Assembly (NCBI RefSeq): GCF_900157385.1
Contig: NZ_LT717697.1
Location: 341,963 to 405,962 of the forward strand
Length of the DNA: 64,000 bases
From: Mycobacterium terramassiliense
GTDB taxonomy: Bacteria > Actinomycetota > Actinomycetes > Mycobacteriales > Mycobacteriaceae
Direction: 5' to 3'
The notes beneath the pieces are model-generated. The model was not told where the DNA came from and made no database searches. It saw only the letters and a list, made by a program, of their open reading frames with translations. The first letter of the stretch is position 1. Every line of letters begins with the position of its first letter. This document shows positions 40,271-49,790 of the stretch, piece by piece. A program made the position numbers and the translations under genes.

Positions 40271-42190
40271 ATGGGCCCAAAGCCGTTCAAGCCGTCGATC
40301 GACTGGTCGGCGGCACCCATGGATTCGCTGCGCTGGATCGCCATCGCCTGGGCGATAGGGGCGGTGTGTCTGCTGGCCGTGCTCGTCGCCTTCCGCTTTC
40401 TGACGCCGTGGGGCCGGCAGTTCTGGCGGATCACCCGCGGATATTTCGTCGGTCCGGGGAGCATCAAGGTGTGGTTGATGCTCGGCGTGTTGTTGCTGTC
40501 GGTGCTCCTGTCGGTGCGTCTCACGGTTTTGCTCAGCTATCAGGGCAATGACCTCTACACGGGGGTGCAGAAAGCGGTCCAGGGCATCGCGGCGGATGAC
40601 GACAACGTCAAACAGTCCGGGATTCATGGCTTTTGGATGTCGATCGCGATCTTTTCCGTGTTGGCGACGCTGTATGTCATCCGGTTCATGATCGACATCT
40701 ATCTGACGCAGCGTTTCATCATTGCCTGGCGCATCTGGCTGACCGCCCACCTCACCGATGACTGGCTGGGCGGCAAGGCCTATTACCGGGACCTGTTCAT
40801 CGACAACACGATCGACAACCCGGACCAGCGCATCCAGCAGGACATCGACATCTTCACCGCCAATGCCGGGGGCACGCCGAATATCCCGTCCAATGGCACG
40901 GGCAGCACCTTGCTGTTCGGGGCGGTCAACGCGGTGGCCTCGGTCATCTCGTTCGCGGCCATCCTGTGGCAGCTGTCCGGCAATCTGGATGTTTTCGGCG
41001 TGGTGTTGCCGCGCGCCATGTTCTGGACGGTCCTCGTCTACGTGCTGGTCGCCACGCTGGTCGCGATCTGGCTGGGCCATCCGCTGATCCAGCTGAGCTT
41101 CAACAACGAGAAACTCAACGCCGCCTTCCGTTACGCCCTGGTGCGGTTGCGCGACGCGGCCGAGGCGGTGGGCTTCTACCGCGGCGAGCGAGTCGAGCGC
41201 GCGCAACTGTGGCGGCGATTCACGCCGATCATCGGCAACTACCGCAAGTTTGTGCGCCGCACGATCATCTTCAACGGGTGGAACTGGTCGGTGTCGCAGA
41301 TCATCGTTCCGCTGCCGTGGGTGATTCAGGCGCCGCGGCTGTTCGCCGGAAAGATCGACTTCGGCGATGTCGGCCAGAGCGCGACGGCCTTTGGCAACAT
41401 TCAGGATTCGCTGTCGTTCTTCCGCAACAACTACGACGCGTTCGCGGCGTTTCGGGCGGCGATCATCCGGTTGCACGGGCTCGTCGACGCCAACAGCCAG
41501 GGCCGCGCGCTGCCGACCATTCTGGTCAAGCCGAGCGAGGAGGCAGCGGTCGAGCTTCGCGGTGTCGAGGTGCGCACGCCCGGCGGTGATCAGCTGATCG
41601 ATCCGCTCGACGTGCGGTTGGACGAGGGCGACGCGCTGGTGATCACCGGGCGGTCCGGCGCCGGAAAGACCACGCTGCTGCGCAGCCTGGCCGAGCTGTG
41701 GCCCTACGCGTCGGGGACGCTCTGCCGTCCCGACGGCGACAACGCGACGATGTTCCTGTCGCAGTTGCCCTACGTGCCGCTGGGCAACCTGCGCACCGTC
41801 GTGTGCTACCCGAACTCGCCGGATGACGTCCCCGAGGATGTGCTCCGCGACGTACTGACCAAGGTGGCTCTCGCCCCGCTGATCGACCGGCTCGACGAGG
41901 AGCAGGACTGGGCCAAGGTGCTTTCCCCGGGTGAGCAGCAGCGGGTCGCGTTCGCGCGGATCCTGCTCACCAAGCCGAAAGCCGTCTTCCTCGACGAGGC
42001 CACCTCGGCGCTGGACGAGGGCCTCGAATTCGCGCTCTACCAGCTGGTGCGCGCCGAGCTGCCGGATACCGTCCTGGTCAGCGTGAGCCACCGACCCACC
42101 GTCGAACAGCACCACGACCAACAGCTCCACCTACTGGGCGGCGGCGAATGGCGGCTGGGCCCGGTCGAAAAGGAGCCCGCGCCGGTCTAG
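40271..42190 (+). CDS. bacA: BacA/SbmA-type ABC transporter of hydrophilic compounds
   Basis: This is a fused permease and ATPase, 639 residues, like Rv1819c. That protein imports vitamin B12 and hydrophilic antibiotics such as bleomycin, and matters for chronic infection. The SbmA/BacA membrane domain is at about 1-400 ([19 protein letters not shown]). The ABC domain follows with Walker [14 protein letters not shown], signature [16 protein letters not shown], Walker [15 protein letters not shown] and H-loop [12 protein letters not shown]. No partner gene is needed. Confidence 0.95.
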   Translation: MGPKPFKPSIDWSAAPMDSLRWIAIAWAIGAVCLLAVLVAFRFLTPWGRQFWRITRGYFVGPGSIKVWLMLGVLLLSVLLSVRLTVLLSYQGNDLYTGVQKAVQGIAADDDNVKQSGIHGFWMSIAIFSVLATLYVIRFMIDIYLTQRFIIAWRIWLTAHLTDDWLGGKAYYRDLFIDNTIDNPDQRIQQDIDIFTANAGGTPNIPSNGTGSTLLFGAVNAVASVISFAAILWQLSGNLDVFGVVLPRAMFWTVLVYVLVATLVAIWLGHPLIQLSFNNEKLNAAFRYALVRLRDAAEAVGFYRGERVERAQLWRRFTPIIGNYRKFVRRTIIFNGWNWSVSQIIVPLPWVIQAPRLFAGKIDFGDVGQSATAFGNIQDSLSFFRNNYDAFAAFRAAIIRLHGLVDANSQGRALPTILVKPSEEAAVELRGVEVRTPGGDQLIDPLDVRLDEGDALVITGRSGAGKTTLLRSLAELWPYASGTLCRPDGDNATMFLSQLPYVPLGNLRTVVCYPNSPDDVPEDVLRDVLTKVALAPLIDRLDEEQDWAKVLSPGEQQRVAFARILLTKPKAVFLDEATSALDEGLEFALYQLVRAELPDTVLVSVSHRPTVEQHHDQQLHLLGGGEWRLGPVEKEPAPV

Positions 42191-42193
42191 CGT

Positions 42194-42332
42194 CCGCGGG
42201 CCGCGTGCGCTCCGGCGCGGTGTCCTAACGCGCCTGCGCGCCCCCGGCCCCGCGGGCCGCGTGCGCTCCGGCGCGGTGTCCTAACGCGCCTGCGCGCCCC
42301 CGGCCCCGCGGGCCGCGTGCGCTCCGGCGCGG
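42194..42332. repeat. 56-bp tandem repeat, about 2.5 copies
   Basis: The unit starting CTAACGCGCCTGCGCGCCCC at 42225 recurs exactly at 42281. A partial copy precedes it from 42194, and the second ends at 42332 where the sequence changes from TGTC to CGCC. The copies appear identical. The period is not a multiple of 3. It spans the 3' end of the flavoprotein gene and duplicates its stop region. Confidence 0.9.
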
Positions 42333-43753
42333 CGCCCGAAAAACGACCCCTCCCCCAGCTGCGTCCCGCTGGCGTAGCCCTTGCCGTCCTGGGCGATGTT
42401 GGACGCGCATGCCCCGACCGCGTACAGGCCGGCCACCGCCGAGCCGTCCTCGCGCAGCACCTGGCCGTCCACCGACGTGGCCAGCCCGCCGACGGTGAAA
42501 CCGGCGTACATCGCCTTGCCCAGCGACATGTCGAACGCGCCCCACGGGCCCTTGTCTTGCGGCGCAAGGAATTCCGGTTGCTTGTGGAAGTCGGGGTCTT
42601 CGCCGCGCGCGGCATGGGTGTTGTAGCGGTCGAGCGTCGCGACAAGGTTGCCCTGCGGGATGCCGAGCGCGGCTTCCATCTCGGCGACGGTCTCCCAGCC
42701 GTCGATCAGCGGCACCAGCGGCATCTTGGGATGCTCCAGGTGCGCCTCGTCGACGATCAAAAACGCCGCACTGTCCGGCTGATCCATGATGAAGCCGGCG
42801 GTCCGGGAGTGGTAGGAGTCCTCGGCGACGAACCGCTGGCCGAGCTTGTTCACGATGATGCCGGTCAGCAGGATCGACGGCGGGTACGGCGGAGCGGTGA
42901 TGAAGATCTGATCCATGTGCTGGGTGGCGCCGCCCGCGGACTCACCCATCCGGATGCCCAGGCCGTCGTCATAGGTATTGCCGAGCACGAACGGCTTCTC
43001 CCCCAGCTTGGGGGTGTACTTGGCGACCATCTCCGGGTTCATCACGAACCCCCCCGCAGCGATGATCACCGACTTTGCCTTGATCGCACCGGTTTCGGTG
43101 AAGTGCTTCCACGCCACGCCAATCACCGCGCCGGAATCGTCGACGATGAGCTGGGTGGCGCCCGTCTCGTAGCGGACTAGCACGCCGAGGCTCGCGGCGC
43201 GCTTGAGGAGCAGGTCGATCACCATGCTGGCGCCGCCGGTGTCGCCGGGTACGGGCACCTTGTGGCCGCGCGGCGCCGGCACGGCCTTCTCCAGGAAGGG
43301 CCACACCTTCTCGTTGCCGGTGAACATCAGCCCCTCGGTGTTGGGCTGGATCACCGCCTTGCCCGGGAAGTAGCTGCGCTCAAACTGAAAACCCAAGTCT
43401 TCCAGCCAATTGAAATGCTCGACGCTGCCCTCGCAATACGCGCGGATCTTGGCGTGGTCCGGTTGCCGCGACACGGCGGCCAGGTACTTGTACATCTCCT
43501 CGGGCGAATCGGGGTGCCCGGTCGCCTCTTGGACGGCGGTGCCGCCCCCAAGGTAAAAGTGGCCTCCCGCAAGGGAAGTGGTGCCACCCGCCGCGGCCGC
43601 GCGCTCGAGCACCAGCACCCGCGCACCCGCGGCGGCCGCACTGACCGCCGCGCAGCCGCCGCCGATGCCGAAACCGATCACCACCACGTCGACGTCGTCC
43701 GACCACGACGTCACCGTGCTCGCGCTGATCGTCGCTGGAATCTCGGTGCTCAC
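42281..43753 (-). CDS. FAD-binding dehydrogenase (fumarate reductase/ketosteroid dehydrogenase type)
   Basis: This is a 490-residue flavoprotein like Rv1817. The N-terminal FAD site is VVVIGFGIGGGCAAVSAAAAG, then SLAGGHFYLGGGTAVQEATG. The C-terminal FAD closure is GLYAVGACASNIAQDGKGYASG. It is probably an oxidoreductase acting on a steroid-like or unsaturated substrate; exact substrate unknown. The last ~17 residues (RRAGAHAARGAGGAQAR) are encoded within a 56-bp tandem repeat, so the C-terminus may differ from relatives. GTGA overlap with the upstream VOC gene. Confidence 0.88.
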   Translation of the reverse strand: MSTEIPATISASTVTSWSDDVDVVVIGFGIGGGCAAVSAAAAGARVLVLERAAAAGGTTSLAGGHFYLGGGTAVQEATGHPDSPEEMYKYLAAVSRQPDHAKIRAYCEGSVEHFNWLEDLGFQFERSYFPGKAVIQPNTEGLMFTGNEKVWPFLEKAVPAPRGHKVPVPGDTGGASMVIDLLLKRAASLGVLVRYETGATQLIVDDSGAVIGVAWKHFTETGAIKAKSVIIAAGGFVMNPEMVAKYTPKLGEKPFVLGNTYDDGLGIRMGESAGGATQHMDQIFITAPPYPPSILLTGIIVNKLGQRFVAEDSYHSRTAGFIMDQPDSAAFLIVDEAHLEHPKMPLVPLIDGWETVAEMEAALGIPQGNLVATLDRYNTHAARGEDPDFHKQPEFLAPQDKGPWGAFDMSLGKAMYAGFTVGGLATSVDGQVLREDGSAVAGLYAVGACASNIAQDGKGYASGTQLGEGSFFGRRAGAHAARGAGGAQAR

Positions 43754-44253
43754 CGCTGCTGCTCCTGTTTGATGTAGTCGTAGAAGGCCCTCATCTCGGG
43801 CGCGATGTAGGCGATTTCAAGAAATGGCACTCCCGCCTGCCGCGCCGACACGTAGGCGAACCGGATGCCGCCGGCCATCACGCCCTGCTGCACGACCGGC
43901 GCCCCCTGGCCCGCGGCCTCGGCCAGGACCGCGTCGAACTGTTCGGGGCTCGCCGCCTCCACGCAGATGTGATGCAACCCCGCCCCCGAGTCCCGGAGGA
44001 AGTCACTATAGATGTTCTCCCCGCGGACCGGTTGGATCAGCTCCAACTGCATGTCCCCGAGGTAGCTCAGGGAGATGCTGGCGACGAAATCGGCGGGCTT
44101 GCCAAGGTAGCTGCACGTCTCCGGAGCAAAGTGTACGTCGGGTATGCGCACCCACTTCCGGACGCCTAATAGCCCGGTGAGGGCCGTTTCGGTGGCGTCC
44201 AGGTCCGGGGTGACCCATGCGATCTGCGTCGGCGTTTGAGGCGAAGGGGTCAT
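43750..44253 (-). CDS. VOC-superfamily (glyoxalase-like) protein
   Basis: This 167-residue protein starts at the ATG 44253 (MTPSPQTPTQIAWVTPDLDA). Two beta-alpha-beta-beta-beta units are typical of vicinal oxygen chelate enzymes. Metal ligands probably include the His of GAGLHHICVEA and Glu residues in MQLELIQP and VPFLEIAYI. Substrate unknown. Translationally coupled to the downstream flavoprotein (4-bp overlap), so the two may act on the same compound. Confidence 0.85.
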   Translation of the reverse strand: MTPSPQTPTQIAWVTPDLDATETALTGLLGVRKWVRIPDVHFAPETCSYLGKPADFVASISLSYLGDMQLELIQPVRGENIYSDFLRDSGAGLHHICVEAASPEQFDAVLAEAAGQGAPVVQQGVMAGGIRFAYVSARQAGVPFLEIAYIAPEMRAFYDYIKQEQQR

Positions 44254-44367
44254 CGTCTCGCAGGATAGCCCAGGGCGGTCGCCGCCAGAAAGGGCCAACG
44301 AAACTTTGCCGTGACAGCCCCCGCCGGCCCCGCAACGGGGCGATGAACACGTTCTAATTCCCGCGGG

Positions 44368-45069
44368 TCAATGTTGGCCCAACACGTCCACCAGCATTCG
44401 AAGCTGGGTGTCGAACACCGCCGACGGGTCGGTCAGGGTGTCGGCGCCGTATTGCCCGAACACCTCGAGGCTGATGGCGCCGAGCACCCCGGCCCACAAC
44501 AAAAAGCACTTGGCGATGACCTGGTCATCCCCCGGAAACCCGAACTCGTGGCGGATGCGTTCGAAGTCCGACGACATCGGTTGTGGCGCAAGGTCGTTTG
44601 TCAACCGAATGTCCCCGGTGGCGATTCCGGCGGCGACGGCGTCGAAGATGGCTCCCACCACGCGGGTGCCGGCCGGGACCGTGCGGTCGGGCGGCGCGTG
44701 GTATCCGGGCACCGGGCTGCCGTAGAGCAGCGCCCACCGGGCCGGATGGGCGACGGCCCACCGCCGCGCCGCCCGCGCGATGGCGATGACGTCGTCGCTC
44801 CACAGGTCACCCACCGTCTCGCGGGCCCGGTCCACGGCGTCGGCCAGGTCGGAATAGGCGTCGATCAGCAGCAAGGTCAGCAACTCGTCGCGGCTGGACA
44901 CGTACCGGTACACGGCCGAGGACACCATGCCCAGATCGCGGGCGATGGCACGCACCGACAATCCCGCCGCACCGCGATCCACCAGCTGGCGGCGGCCCAG
45001 TTCGACGATCCGCGCCTCGATCTGCTCCCGCGACTCCTGGCGTTTGCCCACGCGGCCAGTCTGACACAA
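44368..45069 (-). CDS. TetR-family transcriptional regulator
   Basis: This 233-residue regulator resembles Rv1816. The HTH is at about residues 30-60 (AAGLSVRAIARDLGMVSSAVYRYVSSRDELL), followed by a helical ligand domain ending in LEVFGQYGADTL. It is divergent from the deazaflavin-dependent reductase gene, with a perfect dyad in the 90-bp gap. The downstream VOC-flavoprotein pair on the same strand is a possible second target. Confidence 0.92.
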   Translation of the reverse strand: MCQTGRVGKRQESREQIEARIVELGRRQLVDRGAAGLSVRAIARDLGMVSSAVYRYVSSRDELLTLLLIDAYSDLADAVDRARETVGDLWSDDVIAIARAARRWAVAHPARWALLYGSPVPGYHAPPDRTVPAGTRVVGAIFDAVAAGIATGDIRLTNDLAPQPMSSDFERIRHEFGFPGDDQVIAKCFLLWAGVLGAISLEVFGQYGADTLTDPSAVFDTQLRMLVDVLGQH

Positions 45070-45123
45070 CCGAGATCACCGCTCTTGCTTTTCGAAACGG
45101 GCTGTGGCAGCGTGTTCGGCAAC

Positions 45124-45138
45124 GAGAGCACCGCTCTC
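45124..45138. promoter_or_regulatory. Candidate TetR operator
   Basis: GAGAGC-ACC-GCTCTC is a perfect 6-bp dyad with a 3-bp centre. It lies 55 bp from the TetR start and 22 bp from the divergent reductase start, the usual place for autoregulation and repression of both. Confidence 0.6.
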
Positions 45139-45159
45139 ATGATGCTTCGAGAGGACGCC

Positions 45160-45606
45160 ATGGCCACGCGCTACGAAGAACCGAACCGGGTGGCCCGCGC
45201 CGCCAACACCGTGATCCGCTGGCTTGCCGAGCTGGGAATCAGCATCGCCGGGACCCGGGCGCTGCGCGTCCGCGGCCGCAAAAGCGGAAAAGTGCGGGCG
45301 GTGGTGATCAACCTGTTGACCGTCGACGGCGTCGACTATCTCGTCTCACCGCGGGGGAACACACAGTGGGCGCGCAACGTCAGGGCGGCGGGCGTCATCG
45401 AGGTCGGCCCGCGCTGGCGCAGGCGACGCGCTCGGGTCAGCGAGCTCGACGATGCCGCCAAGCCCGCAGTGCTGAGGCGCTACCTGGGGAGGTGGTACTG
45501 GCAGGTCAAGGATTATGTCGGCGGGTTGACGCCGGACTCCACCGATGAGCAGCTGCTCACGGGCGCGCCGGCGATCCCCGTGTTCGTGCTCGAACCCGCC
45601 CGTTAG
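45160..45606 (+). CDS. Deazaflavin (F420)-dependent nitroreductase-family protein
   Basis: This 148-residue protein is of the Ddn/FDOR-B-like family that uses F420H2 or similar cofactors. The ATG at 45160 has AGAGGA upstream. Family features are TRALRVRGRKSGKVRAVVIN and VDYLVSPRGNTQWARNVRAAG, the cofactor-phosphate-binding segment. It is probably controlled by the divergent TetR regulator. It is convergent with the protease gene, 6 bp away. Confidence 0.88.
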   Translation: MATRYEEPNRVARAANTVIRWLAELGISIAGTRALRVRGRKSGKVRAVVINLLTVDGVDYLVSPRGNTQWARNVRAAGVIEVGPRWRRRRARVSELDDAAKPAVLRRYLGRWYWQVKDYVGGLTPDSTDEQLLTGAPAIPVFVLEPAR

Positions 45607-45612
45607 GGCGCG

Positions 45613-46287
45613 TCAACGCGGATTGGTCGTCGCCCCGAGGTCCTGGCGGACCTGGTCGGAGGCGGCCCGCCACGACACCGCCGCGGGCAGATCTCCCCAC
45701 ACGCTGTTGAAAATTCCGACGATCTCCCCCGGACCGCCGCTGGGTGCCAAATACACCGGCCCGCCGGAGTCGCCCCGCTGGCTCTGGACGCCGTGCGACA
45801 TCGTGAACCACCCGTTGTTCACGCTTTCCACGGTCCCGCACGTCTCACCCGTGACGACGCCGAAATGGCATACCGCTTCGCCCGGCTGCAGCGTCGCGGC
45901 GGGGTTGGATTCCAGAGGACGCCCGCCCGGCAGGACGTTGTTGGCGGTGACGCCGCTGTCCAGCACGATCGCCTCGTAGTCGTTGATCACCTGGTCGGTG
46001 GCCACGGTGGTGCCGCTGGGCGTGTTGTCGCGGAAGGTGGCGAGGCGGCCGATGACGTTGTGTTCCCGGTCGTAAACGACCCCGCTGCCCCGGCAATGCC
46101 CCGCGGTGAACGCGATCTTCAGCGCCGGGTCGACGTAGCCCAGCGTGCAGACGCGATTGTCCTGATGGATTTCCATCCCGGGAAATACCACCGGGTCCGC
46201 CTTGGCGGGCACCGGCGGTAGCCACGCGGCCAACGCCGCAACGGAAGCCGACGCGGCGAATGCGCGCGTTACCAGGCGGTGCACCAT
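45613..46287 (-). CDS. Secreted trypsin-like serine protease (S1 family)
   Basis: This 224-residue protein, like Rv1815, has an N-terminal signal peptide (about 1-30, cleavage after PAKA). The catalytic triad is complete: His in FTAGHCRG, Asp in the [11 protein letters not shown] region, Ser in QRGDSGGPV. Cys pairs flank the His and the Ser. It is likely released into or across the envelope. Substrate unknown. Confidence 0.88.
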   Translation of the reverse strand: MVHRLVTRAFAASASVAALAAWLPPVPAKADPVVFPGMEIHQDNRVCTLGYVDPALKIAFTAGHCRGSGVVYDREHNVIGRLATFRDNTPSGTTVATDQVINDYEAIVLDSGVTANNVLPGGRPLESNPAATLQPGEAVCHFGVVTGETCGTVESVNNGWFTMSHGVQSQRGDSGGPVYLAPSGGPGEIVGIFNSVWGDLPAAVSWRAASDQVRQDLGATTNPR

Positions 46288-46384
46288 GAGCCCCCGTCCG
46301 TCCGTGAAAACTGCCGATCCGAAGGGTGACGTTACGACTTAGTCTCGCCCCTCGTTGATCTTTTCGCACGTGACGGCGCTGGCG

Positions 46385-47329
46385 TTACCCCGGCGTGACC
46401 AGCGGGACGGCGTCGGCGGGTGTGCCCGCCATGCGCGGGGTCCATCCCGGGGGCCCGAAGACGAAGCCGAGCCGGTCACGCAGGCGCTTTGCCGATCGCC
46501 AGTCGCGGGCGATGGCGACGTATTCGTAGGTCTGCAGCTTCCAGATGTTGAACGTGTCGACCTGCTTGGTGAGGCCATAGTGCGGGCGGAACAGCTCGGG
46601 CTGGAAGGTGCCGAACAGCCGGTCCCAGATGATCAGGATGCCGCCGTAGTTCTTGTCCAGATAGATCTTGTCCATGCCGTGGTGCACCCGGTGGTGCGAC
46701 GGGGTGTTGAAGACGAACTCGAACGGCCGCGGCAGCTTGCCGATCCGCTCGGTGTGGATCCAGAACTGGTAGATCAAGTTCAGCGACCAGCTGAAGTACA
46801 CCATCCAGGGCGGCAGCCCCAGCAGCGGCAACGGAGCCCACATCAGGACCTCGCCGCTGTTGTTCCACTTCTGGCGCACCGCCGTGGCGAGGTTGTAGTA
46901 CTGGCTGGAGTGGTGCGCCTGGTGTGTCGCCCAGACCAGCCGCACCCGGTGGGCCATGCGGTGGTAGCCGTAGTACAGCAGGTCGACGCCGATGAGCGCG
47001 ACGACCCAGGTGTACCACTTGGTCGGCGAAAGGTGCCACGGTGCCAGGTAGGCGTAGATCGCGGCGTAACCCAGCAGGGCCAGGGCCTTCCAGCCGGCGC
47101 TGGTGGCTATCGAGACCAGGCCCATCGAGATGCTGGTCCAGGAATCGCGGGTCAGATACGCGCCCGCGGGTGTCCGTGGCGCGCCCGACTCCTCTGCCGC
47201 GATGCGTTGCACTTTGCGGGCCGCGGTCCACTCGATGGTCAGCAAAAACAGGAAAAACGGGATGGCGAACAGCACGGGATCCCGCATCTGCGGTGGCAGC
47301 GCGAACCAGAACCCGGTGACAGCATTCAC
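46385..47329 (-). CDS. erg3: Sterol desaturase-family fatty acid hydroxylase (Erg3-like)
   Basis: This is a di-iron membrane enzyme of 314 residues with at least four helices. The His boxes are HRMAH (about residue 120), HQAHH (about 135) and HHRVHH (about 205). It resembles Rv1814 and eukaryotic C-5 sterol desaturase. Mycobacteria do not make sterols, so a host sterol or a lipid is the likely substrate. GTG start. Confidence 0.9.
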   Translation of the reverse strand: MNAVTGFWFALPPQMRDPVLFAIPFFLFLLTIEWTAARKVQRIAAEESGAPRTPAGAYLTRDSWTSISMGLVSIATSAGWKALALLGYAAIYAYLAPWHLSPTKWYTWVVALIGVDLLYYGYHRMAHRVRLVWATHQAHHSSQYYNLATAVRQKWNNSGEVLMWAPLPLLGLPPWMVYFSWSLNLIYQFWIHTERIGKLPRPFEFVFNTPSHHRVHHGMDKIYLDKNYGGILIIWDRLFGTFQPELFRPHYGLTKQVDTFNIWKLQTYEYVAIARDWRSAKRLRDRLGFVFGPPGWTPRMAGTPADAVPLVTPG

Positions 47330-47392
47330 ACGGATAGATTACGACCACCGGCCGAGGTTGGTAACGGCCCGTACCAATGAGGTGTTGAGCAC

Positions 47393-48586
47393 GTGACCGC
47401 TGTGGTGGTAGTAGGCGCCGGGTTCGCGGGGCTGTGGGCGGCGCTCGGCGCCGCCCGGCGCCTCGACGAGCTCGGCGTGCCGGCGGACACGGTCGAGATC
47501 ACCGTGTTGAGCGCCCAGCGCTTCCACGACATCCGGGTGCGCAATTACGAGGCGGACTTGAGCGACTGCCGCATCCCGCTCGCGGACCTCCTCGATCCCG
47601 TCGGTATTGCGCACGTCGCCACCCAGGTGACCGCCATCGACACCGGCGCCCGCTCGGTCGCCACATCGGGCGGTGCGGTGTTCGGCTATGACCGGCTGGT
47701 GCTCGCGGCGGGCAGCCACGTGCTCAAACCCGACATACCGGGCCTGCCGGAGTTCGCCTTCGACGTCGACACTCACGACGGGGCGCTCGCGTTGCGGCGC
47801 CACCTGCGCACGCTCGCCGACGGCGCGGCGACGCAGGCGGCGGCCACCGTCGTCGTGGTCGGGGCCGGATTGACCGGCATCGAGGCGGCCTGCGAGCTGC
47901 CAAAGCGGCTGCGCGCCTTGTTCTCTCGTGGAGCCCCGCGGGTGATTCTCATCGACCGCAACCCCGCGGTGGGGTCCGACATGGGCCCCTCGGCGCGTCC
48001 GGTGATCGAAGAAGCCTTGTCGCGCAACGGCGTTGAGACCCGGACGGCGGTCGGTGTCACGGAGGTCACCCGGCGCGGGGTGTCGCTGTCGTCGGGCGAA
48101 CACCTCGAGGCGGCCACCGTGGTGTGGTGCGCGGGCATGCGGGCCAGCTCGCTGACCGAGCAGCTACCGGTGCCGCGCGACCGGCTGGGCCGTGTGCAGG
48201 TCGACGACTACCTGCGGGTGGTCGGTGTGCCCTCGGTCTTCGCCGCGGGTGACGTTGCCGCGGCCCGCATGGACGACGCGCACCTGTCGGTGATGTCGTG
48301 TCAACACGGGCGCCCGATGGGCCGCTATGCCGGCTACAACGTCGTCAGCGACCTGTTCGGCGAGCCGATGCTGGCCCTTCGAATACCTTGGTACGTCACG
48401 GTTCTCGACCTGGGTGCGGCCGGCGCCGTCTACACCGAGGGCTGGGAGCGGGTGGTGGTCTCGACGGGCGCGGAGGCCAAGGCCACCAAGCAGACGATCA
48501 ATACCCGCCGGATTTACCCGCCGCTGAGCCGCGACCGCGCCGAGCTGCTCGCGGCCGCCGCGCCGGAGTTGCAGGCCCGCCCCTGA
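47393..48586 (+). CDS. NDH-2-like FAD-dependent oxidoreductase (Rv1812c-like)
   Basis: This 397-residue protein has two Rossmann folds (VVVVGAGFAGLWAALGAARR at the start, VVVVGAGLTGIEAACELP at about 155) and the closing VFAAGDVAAARM. It is related to NDH-2 but lacks the membrane-anchoring C-terminus seen in the ndh gene at 18. It may be a soluble NAD(P)H:quinone or disulfide-type reductase; the partner is unknown. It is divergent from the sterol desaturase gene, 63 bp away. Confidence 0.88.
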   Translation: MTAVVVVGAGFAGLWAALGAARRLDELGVPADTVEITVLSAQRFHDIRVRNYEADLSDCRIPLADLLDPVGIAHVATQVTAIDTGARSVATSGGAVFGYDRLVLAAGSHVLKPDIPGLPEFAFDVDTHDGALALRRHLRTLADGAATQAAATVVVVGAGLTGIEAACELPKRLRALFSRGAPRVILIDRNPAVGSDMGPSARPVIEEALSRNGVETRTAVGVTEVTRRGVSLSSGEHLEAATVVWCAGMRASSLTEQLPVPRDRLGRVQVDDYLRVVGVPSVFAAGDVAAARMDDAHLSVMSCQHGRPMGRYAGYNVVSDLFGEPMLALRIPWYVTVLDLGAAGAVYTEGWERVVVSTGAEAKATKQTINTRRIYPPLSRDRAELLAAAAPELQARP

Positions 48587-48591
48587 TCGGG

Positions 48592-49299
48592 TCAATCCGA
48601 CTGCGCGTGATCCCCGGCGTACCACTGCACCGCGCGCACGCCCGGCTGCAACGACAGCTCGGCGACCAACCGCTCCAGTTTCGCCGGGGTGTGGCCGTCC
48701 ATCAACAGATGCGCGGTCAACGTGATCTCGTCGTCGCCGGCGGGTCCGGTATGGATGCCGCGCAGCGTCATGTCGTTGCCGCTGGCGTGTTGCACGATCT
48801 GCGCGCGGGCGTACTTTTCGGTTTTCGGTCGGCAAATCACCTGCACCAGGAAGGGTTGCAGGTCTTCGTCTTCCTCATCGGTGCTGTCGCGGTCGATCAG
48901 GCGACCCAGTGGGCGCCCGAAAAGGTGGATGGCGATGACAGTCCCGGTGCCGATCACCGTGAAGACCAGGTGCCCCGACGCGGCCAGCACGCCTATTGCC
49001 GCCGAGCACCACAGGGTGGCCGCGGTGTTGAGCCCTCGGACGTTGACACCCTCGCGCAGGATCACCCCGCCGCCGAGAAACCCGATGCCGGACACCACAT
49101 ACGACGCGACCCGCGTCGGGCTGCTGTCCTCGGTGGCGGCCGCGTACAGCACGAACAGCGTCGCCCCGGCGGCCACCAGCGCGTTGGTGCGCAGGCCTGC
49201 GCGCCGCGCGCGCCATTGCCGCTCCACGCCGATCAAGGCGCCACAGCCCACCCCGACGCCGAGGCGAAGCGCGAAGTCCGCGACGCTCAACGTCTGCAT
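48592..49299 (-). CDS. mgtC: MgtC-family protein
   Basis: This 235-residue inner membrane protein is needed by M. tuberculosis for growth at low Mg2+ and in macrophages. The MgtC helices cover about residues 1-125 (GVGVGCGALIGVERQWRARRAG and GIGFLGGGVILREG). The cytosolic ACT-like C-terminus covers about 150-230. The ATG at 49299 has a very strong GGAAGGAGGG ribosome site. In M. tuberculosis it also neighbours Rv1810 and PPE32/33 orthologues, as here. Confidence 0.95.
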   Translation of the reverse strand: MQTLSVADFALRLGVGVGCGALIGVERQWRARRAGLRTNALVAAGATLFVLYAAATEDSSPTRVASYVVSGIGFLGGGVILREGVNVRGLNTAATLWCSAAIGVLAASGHLVFTVIGTGTVIAIHLFGRPLGRLIDRDSTDEEDEDLQPFLVQVICRPKTEKYARAQIVQHASGNDMTLRGIHTGPAGDDEITLTAHLLMDGHTPAKLERLVAELSLQPGVRAVQWYAGDHAQSD

Positions 49300-49437
49300 G
49301 GCAGCGCCCTCCTTCCCCGCCCGCGCGCCGGTCGGCGGCAGCTAACCACGCGCAGGTGAACAGCAGGTGGACCCGAGCCAATCCGGTTGTCCCGCGGCCA
49401 CGTCCACGTCACCGCGGGCCGGGCGTGCCGCCCTGCG

Positions 49438-49767
49438 TTACGCCTTGGAGAGTTGGTGAGGGCAGTAGAACTTCGCGGCGATCATCGCGAAGTTCGACGC
49501 GTTCTCCATGTCCATCCCGGGGTTGTGGGTCTTGACGTCGTGGACGAGCTCCAGCCCCGATTCGCCGTTGTTCAGACAGGTGCACACGGCCTTGCCGGAC
49601 GCGACCGCCGCGTCCGGGCTGGAATAGTGGATGCCTACCTGCTGCAAAGCGGCGAGGAATCCCCCGTCGTCCCCCTCCGGCGGTGGGGGCGGATCGGCAT
49701 ATGCCGGCGCGGCGAACCCCAGTGCGGCCGCGACGCCGAGGGCAGCCAGTAGCACTCTCATCTTCAT
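49438..49767 (-). CDS. DUF732 secreted protein (Rv1810-like)
   Basis: This 109-residue protein has a signal peptide (VLLAALGVAAALGFAAPAYA, about 5-24). The mature part has two Cys in KAVCTCLNNG and one near the end in KFYCPHQ, typical DUF732. The role is unknown. It lies 23 bp after a PPE gene and before mgtC on the same strand, so it may belong to a Mg-responsive operon as reported for this region in M. tuberculosis. Confidence 0.88.
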   Translation of the reverse strand: MKMRVLLAALGVAAALGFAAPAYADPPPPPEGDDGGFLAALQQVGIHYSSPDAAVASGKAVCTCLNNGESGLELVHDVKTHNPGMDMENASNFAMIAAKFYCPHQLSKA

Positions 49768-49790
49768 TCCTCTCCCAATTGACTTGTGCC

